Positions 61,847-64,000 of a stretch of DNA of 64,000 bases are shown here, one piece after another; the stretch's first letter is position 1; each line of letters starts with the position of its first letter. Made by a program: the position numbers and the translations under genes. The notes under the pieces are model-generated. The model saw nothing but the letters and a program-made list of their open reading frames with translations. It made no database searches and was not told the DNA's origin. This DNA is from Chryseomicrobium excrementi (GTDB lineage Bacteria; Bacillota; Bacilli; Bacillales_A; Planococcaceae), in contig NZ_PCGR01000002.1 in NCBI RefSeq assembly GCF_002798305.1, forward strand, positions 482,034-546,033, given 5' to 3'.

Positions 61847-62325
61847 CGAATCACCTCACGGGGCTTGATGCGTTTCAAGAACGGCACAGCGATCCAGGCG
61901 ACAGCGCAGTTGATAGCGGTGGCCACTAGTAAAATCGGGACGAGAGTCAAGTACAGTGCAGGGCTGATCAAAAAGTAGAAGGGCAATGGCGCAAGAAGCC
62001 CTGTAGCGAGTGTTACGAACAAAAAGCCTGCAGAACGCCAGCCTCGCTTCATCATTAGACCGAACACTAGGACGATTATTAGCATCTCCAGAGCTACAAT
62101 CGCGTGGAATGGCCCAAGCGGCAAGCCTCCCGTGAAAGCAGAAATCAGATGGCCGAAAGCAGCGATGACGCCAGCCCAGACAGGACCTAAAAACAGCGTA
62201 CTGATCAGTGCCGGGGCAAGATCCAATGCCACGCTGCTAAACGGACCAGGAATTTTTAATAAAGCGCCGATGCCACAAAGTGCAATAAATAGGGCAGCGA
62301 GCGTCCAGTTTCGTGTTACTCCCAT
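61843..62325 (-). CDS. cblT: Alpha-ribazole ECF transporter S component (CblT-like)
   Basis: 160 aa from ATG 62325, chosen because AAAAGGAG lies 8 bases upstream. Five to six membrane helices: NWTLAALFIALCGIGALLKIPGPFSSVALDLAPALI, GPVWAGVIAAFGHLISAFTGGLPLGPFHAIVALEML. The N terminus and the charged C-terminal FLKRIKPREVIR are typical of S components of ECF vitamin transporters. Next to cblS, it is expected to import alpha-ribazole using a shared energy-coupling module encoded elsewhere. Confidence 0.82.
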   Translation of the reverse strand: MGVTRNWTLAALFIALCGIGALLKIPGPFSSVALDLAPALISTLFLGPVWAGVIAAFGHLISAFTGGLPLGPFHAIVALEMLIIVLVFGLMMKRGWRSAGFLFVTLATGLLAPLPFYFLISPALYLTLVPILLVATAINCAVAWIAVPFLKRIKPREVIR

Positions 62326-62714
62326 GGCGATTCTCCTTTTCGCATCTCGATTAAGCCGTACCACACCTGGGTCACGGATGTTGCCTTTTCAACGAGAAGC
62401 TGCGTGATGCGACCACTTTCATCTCGGTAAATGCGCTGGTGTTTCTCCATCGGAACGATGCCGCGTGAGACATCTTCGATAATCCAAATGACGTTACTAG
62501 TAGGTAGTATGTAAGTTTCTAGCCAGTTGATACGCTGTTCGCGAGTTATGGGAAACAAGACTTGTGGGATGCTATCGATGACGAGGACGTCCGTTTTTTG
62601 GTCCCAGTTTTCGATGCTATCTGAAAGCCACGTAGAGGTCAGTCCGTTTCGTGCGAGGTAGTCGCGAACCAACGCGCGCTTTCCGTTATGGGCACCTCCG
62701 AGTACGATGTGCAT
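62316..62714 (-). CDS. CobU-like adenosylcobinamide kinase/guanylyltransferase, divergent and short
   Basis: 132 aa from ATG 62714, with GGAGG 7 bases upstream. MHIVLGGAHNGKRALVRDYL aligns with the CobU P-loop GGARSGKS, but the Ser/Thr of the P-loop is Arg here. The central TDVLVIDSIPQVL and the C-terminal VWIIEDVSRGIVPMEKHQRIYRDESGRITQLLVEKATSVTQVWYGL (similar to the CobU EVG-GIVP-RxxR-D-G--NQ region) are recognisable. About 40 residues shorter than CobU. Activity doubtful; it could be a specialised or decaying enzyme. Overlaps cblT by 10 bases. Confidence 0.75.
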   Translation of the reverse strand: MHIVLGGAHNGKRALVRDYLARNGLTSTWLSDSIENWDQKTDVLVIDSIPQVLFPITREQRINWLETYILPTSNVIWIIEDVSRGIVPMEKHQRIYRDESGRITQLLVEKATSVTQVWYGLIEMRKGESPWE

Positions 62715-63247
62715 AGCCATTCCTCCTGCTTTTCTAGTGTAAAGTGTGCCACGGTATCATGTGTTGCGTGTGCTTCTAAGAAATTTGATTCGGTCCACAG
62801 GCTTTTCAGCAAACGAATGACGCCTCCATGGACCACGAGAATAAGAGGACCTGATGCAGCGTTCAAAAGGTCTTCGATAATTTCCGTAACTCGCTTGTTG
62901 AATGTCTCAAACGATTCGCCTCCTGTGGCTGTGACCTCAAACGGATTATCAAGCCATGCCTGGTAAGTCGTATCCTCACAAAGTTCGGCATAAGTCTTTT
63001 GCTCCCAGTCTCCGAAGTGTAGTTCACGGAGCGCATCATGCTCTACAAGTTCCGCATTCGGAAAATACCTTTTCGCCGTTTCGAGGGTCCGTTTGAGGTC
63101 ACTCGTATGTATTTGAAATGATGCGTTACTTAGTGGTATTACATCGCTTGAGACGATTGGTTCATCCGTCCAGCCGATGTACTGTTTATTCCGGTTCCCT
63201 GCTGTCGGCAAATGCCGCATCACAAAAAGCTGAGTAGAACGAGCCAT
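62639..63247 (-). CDS. cobC: Alpha-ribazole phosphatase (CobC-like histidine phosphatase)
   Basis: 202 aa from ATG 63247; the longer frame is antisense-like low-complexity Arg sequence. LFVMRHLPTAGNRNKQYIGWTDEP has the catalytic RH(L)PT, followed by LHFGDWEQKTYAEL (catalytic Glu) and LILVVHGGVIRLL (second His). Removes the phosphate of adenosylcobalamin-5'-phosphate or alpha-ribazole phosphate. Its 3' end overlaps the CobU-like gene by about 76 bases, an unusually long overlap. Confidence 0.87.
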   Translation of the reverse strand: MARSTQLFVMRHLPTAGNRNKQYIGWTDEPIVSSDVIPLSNASFQIHTSDLKRTLETAKRYFPNAELVEHDALRELHFGDWEQKTYAELCEDTTYQAWLDNPFEVTATGGESFETFNKRVTEIIEDLLNAASGPLILVVHGGVIRLLKSLWTESNFLEAHATHDTVAHFTLEKQEEWLCTSYSEVPITESARWFATTSHETD

Positions 63248-63966
63248 AGCACCAGTTCGCCTCCTTCCACAAATGCCCCGCACATGTCTCCGGACGAGCC
63301 GCCGAAGTGTTTGCGCGTCCACCACTTGAATAACCAGAGGAACACAAGAAGTGCAGCGGCTACGAGAAGCATCTTCGGAACTATAAGCACTACGGCCAGA
63401 AGCCACGCAAAGTGCCCTATAGTTAGTACGCCATAATGAAACTTCTCTCTGAAAAAGTGCGCCATCCCAGAAGCTTTCGCGGGAGTCGTACTGATCAAAT
63501 AGAGAGTCATCCCGCTCCGGATCAGAACAGGTATTGCAAGAAAGTAGAGGAGTGAGACATCTGCAGTCAGCAGTTGTAGGTATATGGCGAGTCGCAATAA
63601 CAGCGCCATGCCAATTGCCATCGCACCAAATGCCCCGATGCGTGGGTCTTTTAAAATCTCTTGGCGTCTAGCTATATCACCATACGAAAAATAAGCATCG
63701 GCTGTGTCGGCAAGTCCGTCTAGATGCAATCCTCCTGTAAACGCCAAACGCACGAGAAGCAGCAAGGTCGCTACGAGAAACAGATGGAACGAGGTAGGAG
63801 CGATATTTGATATTCCGAACAATAATGCCCCTTCAAGCAGCCCAATGAGTGGAAAGAACAAAAACATCGCCGTCACCGACTGCTTCGTCATCGGCAAGTT
63901 CATACGGATGGGGATTTGACTAAAGAACTGTAAGGCTAACGGCAATCCGCTGAGAGTCTGTTTCAT
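63220..63966 (-). CDS. cobS: Adenosylcobinamide-GDP ribazoletransferase
   Basis: 248 aa membrane protein, AAGGAGCC upstream of the ATG. FSQIPIRMNLPMT, then GGLHLDGLADTADAYFSYGDIARRQEILKDPRIGAFGAMAIGMALLLRL: the GGLHLDGLADTADA motif is the metal-binding active site of CobS. Joins adenosylcobinamide-GDP with alpha-ribazole (phosphate) in the last step of cobalamin assembly. First of five overlapping minus-strand genes here; the 34 bases to the window edge hold its ribosome binding site and probably the end of another gene. Confidence 0.95.
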   Translation of the reverse strand: MKQTLSGLPLALQFFSQIPIRMNLPMTKQSVTAMFLFFPLIGLLEGALLFGISNIAPTSFHLFLVATLLLLVRLAFTGGLHLDGLADTADAYFSYGDIARRQEILKDPRIGAFGAMAIGMALLLRLAIYLQLLTADVSLLYFLAIPVLIRSGMTLYLISTTPAKASGMAHFFREKFHYGVLTIGHFAWLLAVVLIVPKMLLVAAALLVFLWLFKWWTRKHFGGSSGDMCGAFVEGGELVLWLVLLSFL

Positions 63967-64000
63967 TGGCTGGCTCCTTCCATACTTTAGGCAGCCCGAA

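Noticed and set aside
1-64000. tRNA, rRNA, prophage or conjugative genes
   Set aside because: None could be recognised by eye in any part of the window.

Overview
The window looks like a chromosomal segment of a low-to-moderate GC Gram-positive bacterium of the Bacillales, most likely a Planococcaceae-type organism. The basis is strong AGGAGG-type ribosome binding sites, many S-layer-homology (SLH) surface proteins, a YwqC/D/E-type tyrosine-kinase capsule module, and an alpha-ribazole salvage (CblT/CblS) cobalamin locus. The family assignment is inference; no rRNA or tRNA gene is present to confirm it.

Layout. (1) 1-11 kb: cell-surface region with four tandem paralogous SLH proteins (the first cut by the window edge), a Ser-rich membrane-anchored protein, and a 1608-aa subtilisin-like protease with C-terminal SLH domains. 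The protease gene is flanked by a long inverted repeat pair of a non-coding element. (2) 11-36 kb: a Wzx/Wzy capsule locus. An LCP ligase and an SGNH-like protein lie on the minus strand; on the plus strand follow the chain-length/kinase/phosphatase trio, a membrane 4,6-dehydratase, galU, the initiating phosphosugar transferase with its own reductase, glycosyltransferases, an acyltransferase, capEFG-type UDP-L-FucNAc genes, Wzy, Wzx, four dTDP-rhamnose genes, UDP-glucose dehydrogenase and a uronate epimerase. The gene set predicts a polymer with a 6-deoxy-HexNAc initiating sugar, L-FucNAc, L-rhamnose and a hexuronic acid. (3) 36-41.7 kb: a REP-type (RAYT) transposase gene split by an intact IS21-family element with a 5-bp target duplication, then a GC-rich YifB/ComM-like ATPase and a helicase gene remnant. 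(4) 41.9-45.1 kb: a 1069-aa Ig-repeat/SLH surface protein. (5) 45.6-50 kb: small accessory island (PD-(D/E)XK nuclease-like protein with a small partner, GIY-YIG protein, JAMM/MPN protein, small membrane proteins, lipoproteins). (6) 52.8-59.6 kb: a ROK regulator followed by a complete five-gene oligopeptide-type ABC importer. (7) 59.8-61.1 kb: a decayed IS3-family element. (8) 61.2-64 kb: minus-strand lower-ligand cobalamin genes cobS-cobC-cobU-like-cblT-cblS.

Two families of about 127-bp palindromic repeats are spread over 35.9-61.1 kb. One family lies directly downstream of the interrupted RAYT gene, so it is a candidate REP-like substrate; the IS3 element has landed inside another copy of the same family.

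The most noteworthy observations are the reconstructable RAYT gene with its linked palindromes, the inverted repeat element around the surface protease, a duplicated 3' fragment of the alpha-ribazole kinase gene 11 kb from the full copy, a small-protein paralogue pair of which one has ATA in place of ATG, and an unassigned nuclease cluster at 45.6-48.7 kb.
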